A stretch of DNA of 64,000 nucleotides, taken from positions 1 to 64,000 of the forward strand of contig JAJEEO010000011.1 of the NCBI GenBank assembly GCA_022820925.1. The letters are read 5' to 3'. Shown here piece by piece: positions 62,162 through 64,000 of the stretch. Below the pieces are notes generated by a model. That model did no database searches and was not told the origin of the DNA. It saw only the letters and a list, made by a program, of their open reading frames with translations. Positions within the stretch are counted from its first letter, which is position 1; the number at the start of each line of letters is the position of its first letter. The DNA comes from Acidimicrobiia bacterium. Its GTDB lineage: Bacteria; Actinomycetota; Acidimicrobiia; Acidimicrobiales; Poriferisodalaceae. A program made the position numbers and the translations under genes.

Positions 62162-64000
62162 TCAGTCCGCGTACTCGGGCTGCTCGGGTTCGAGATCGGG
62201 GTCATCGGCCTGCTGAGTGTCAGGCAGCTCGCCTTCGACTCGCAGGTTGGGGATGATGCGGTCGAGCCAGACCGGCAGCCACCAGTTGCGGGCGCCGAGC
62301 AATTCCATCGTGGAGGGCACGATCAGCATCCGCACGAGGGTGGCGTCGATGGCGATCGCCGTGGCCAGACCCATGCCGAACAGCTTGACCACGCGTTCTT
62401 CTTCGAGCACGAAGCTGCCGAACACCACGATCATGATCGCTGCCGCCGCGGTGATGACACGCGCCGTCGCGGCCAGTCCGTCGGCCACGGAGTTGACCGG
62501 ATCGCCGGTGCGCTCGTATTCCTCCTTCATGCGTGACAGCAGGAAGACTTCGTAGTCCATCGACAACCCGAACAGCACGGCGAACAGCATCATCGGGATG
62601 AACGGCTCGATCGGTGCGGGCTCGATGCCGAGCACGCTGCCGAACCAGCCCCACTGGAACACGGCCACGAGCACCCCGTAGGAGGCGCCGATCGACAGCA
62701 GGTTCATGATGACCGCCTTGAGCGGCACCACCAGCGAGCGGAACACCGCCATCAGCAGCAGGAATGACGCCCCGAGCACTGCGCCGAAGAAGATCAGCAT
62801 GCGCCCAGCCAAGTAGTCGCTGAAGTCGATCTGGAAGGCCACGACGCCGCCGATCAGCGCGTCGACGCCGGTGCCGTCGAGGGCAGCGGGGATGACCTGA
62901 TCGCGCAGCGTGTGGACGAGCGTTTCGGTGGCGGCGTCCTGGGGACCGGTCGAGGGCAGCAGCCGGATCATCGCCGCTTGGCCGTCGGGGCTGGGGAACG
63001 GGGGAGAGGCGGCCACGACGCCTTCGGTCCGGTTGAGCGCGTCGGTCAGCTGCAGCAGATCGAGCATGTCTTGGCGGCTGTCGGTCTCGGCGACGATCAG
63101 CAGCGGGCCGTTCGCTCCCGGGCCGAAGCCCTCCGCGATGAGGTCGTAGGCCTTGCGGGTGGTGGTGTCGGGAAGGAAATTGCCCTCGTCGGAAAAGCCC
63201 AGCCGCAGGGCGAAGACCGGGGCGGCGGCCAGTACCAGCACGGCAGTGCCGCCGAGAGCGAACAGCCACGCCCGGCGTTGCACGATCCGACTGAGGCGGT
63301 ACCAGGCGGTGTCGCGCAGCGGCTTGGGCTGGCGGTGGTGCAGGATGCGCCGCAGCGGGTTGCGGGCGCCGCCGAACGCCCCTGCCACCAGCACGGCAGC
63401 AGCCGCAGGCAACGCGGCCAGCAGCGGGCGCAGGCCGAGGCCGAATCCCAGCAGCGCCACCGCCACCAGCGACGCGGCGAGCATGCCGCGTACCCGGGTG
63501 GTCGCCATCCGGTTGCGCATCAGCCCCAGGACGGCAGGCAGCAGGGTCATCGAGCCTGCCATCACGATCGCAACCGTGATTGCCGCGGACAGCCCCAGTC
63601 CGGCGACGAACGGCAGGCCCATGAGCAGCAGGCCCAGCAGCGACACCACCACGGTCGCGCCGGCGAAGACCACCGAACGGCCCGCAGAGTCGAGCGCTGC
63701 ACCCACGGCCTCGAGCGGACCGAAGCCGTTCCGCACCCATTCCCGGTAGCGGTTGAGGATGATCAGCGCGTAGTCGATGCCCACGCCGAGCCCGATCATC
63801 ACCCCGAGCGTCGGCGCGATGTCGGGCACTGTCGCCAGGTTGCTGAGGATCGTGATGGTGAGGGCGCCGATGCCGACGCCGATGAGCGCGGTGCCCACGG
63901 TGACACCCATGGCGACCACTGAGCCGACAGCGGCGATCAGTACGAACACGGCGAACGCCAGTCCGATGGCCTCGGTCTCGGGAGGCTCCTGGCCGGCGAG
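62162..64000 (-). CDS. MMPL/RND-family transporter, N-terminus cut by right edge
   Basis: At least 613 residues of an RND-type lipid or peptide exporter are present; the true start lies beyond 64000. Two sets of membrane helices are visible, each with the family's Asp-Tyr pair: GLGVGIDYALIILNRYREW and GLSMDYEVFLLSRMKEEYER. A periplasmic-side domain near the middle carries GFGPGANGPLLIVAETDS. The closing 25 residues are acidic (EGELPDTQQADDPDLEPEQPEYAD). Such proteins in Actinobacteria often export lipids of the envelope. Confidence 0.9.
   Translation of the reverse strand, partial: LAGQEPPETEAIGLAFAVFVLIAAVGSVVAMGVTVGTALIGVGIGALTITILSNLATVPDIAPTLGVMIGLGVGIDYALIILNRYREWVRNGFGPLEAVGAALDSAGRSVVFAGATVVVSLLGLLLMGLPFVAGLGLSAAITVAIVMAGSMTLLPAVLGLMRNRMATTRVRGMLAASLVAVALLGFGLGLRPLLAALPAAAAVLVAGAFGGARNPLRRILHHRQPKPLRDTAWYRLSRIVQRRAWLFALGGTAVLVLAAAPVFALRLGFSDEGNFLPDTTTRKAYDLIAEGFGPGANGPLLIVAETDSRQDMLDLLQLTDALNRTEGVVAASPPFPSPDGQAAMIRLLPSTGPQDAATETLVHTLRDQVIPAALDGTGVDALIGGVVAFQIDFSDYLAGRMLIFFGAVLGASFLLLMAVFRSLVVPLKAVIMNLLSIGASYGVLVAVFQWGWFGSVLGIEPAPIEPFIPMMLFAVLFGLSMDYEVFLLSRMKEEYERTGDPVNSVADGLAATARVITAAAAIMIVVFGSFVLEEERVVKLFGMGLATAIAIDATLVRMLIVPSTMELLGARNWWLPVWLDRIIPNLRVEGELPDTQQADDPDLEPEQPEYAD

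Overview
The window is high-GC DNA with dense genes, many GTG/TTG starts, frequent 4-base start/stop overlaps and no sign of introns. Gene content points to an uncultivated actinobacterium, most likely an acidimicrobial-type marine or host-associated lineage. The signs are seven luciferase-like (F420/FMN type) oxidoreductases, a CaiB-type CoA-transferase pair, an acyl-CoA carboxylase, acyl-CoA dehydrogenase, MaoC and PaaK enzymes, and lipoproteins with low-complexity acidic linkers. The lineage is inferred from content only; no rRNA or ribosomal protein gene is present, and I recognised no tRNA gene.

Layout. 0-12.7 kb: lipid and acyl-CoA metabolism (MaoC-like protein, PlsC-like acyltransferase translationally coupled to two CoA-transferases), a lipoprotein M1 peptidase, a dienelactone hydrolase broken by one in-frame TAG, and three luciferase-like oxidoreductases. 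12.7-22.8 kb: a 57-bp tandem repeat, an acyl-CoA carboxyltransferase, an ABC exporter (ATPase plus FtsX-type permease), GluQ-RS coupled to a nitroreductase-SRPBCC fusion, a lipoprotein and an aminotransferase. 22.9-30.4 kb: a small accessory segment with a HepT/MntA (HEPN/MNT) pair, a Swt1-like HEPN protein and two copies of a small antitoxin-like protein, one of which is coupled to a small toxin-like gene; catabolic genes (PaaK, HpaI-type aldolase, NIPSNAP) lie between. 30.4-36.6 kb: VWA protein, amidohydrolase, AIM24-type protein, and a cluster ending in a UGSC-family selenoprotein whose TGA is followed by a good SECIS-like hairpin.

36.7-49.2 kb: two MFS transporters, VapBC plus an orphan ribbon-helix-helix antitoxin, 3-methyladenine glycosylase, 5-formyl-THF cyclo-ligase, a short-chain dehydrogenase, SurE, a metallophosphoesterase, an ABC-F ATPase and two more luciferase-like oxidoreductases. 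49.3-53.3 kb: two tandem paralogous branched-chain-amino-acid-type substrate-binding lipoproteins, each followed by a nearly identical hairpin terminator. 53.3-64 kb: an AGPS-like FAD oxidase, an acyl-CoA dehydrogenase, a coupled pair of a non-pyrrolysine MttB-family methyltransferase and a dimethylglycine-dehydrogenase-like fusion, a luciferase-like oxidoreductase, YbaK and an MMPL transporter cut by the right edge.

The strongest discovery is the selenoprotein gene at 35554-36072. A standard gene caller would split it at the TGA, but the reading frame, the U-G-S-C-S-S-C motif, a strong ribosome-binding site and a 9-bp hairpin 10 nt after the TGA all support selenocysteine insertion. Other items worth attention are the probable new toxin-antitoxin pair at 29520-30064, the MttB/DMGDH operon and the CoA-transferase pair in which one subunit has lost the catalytic aspartate.
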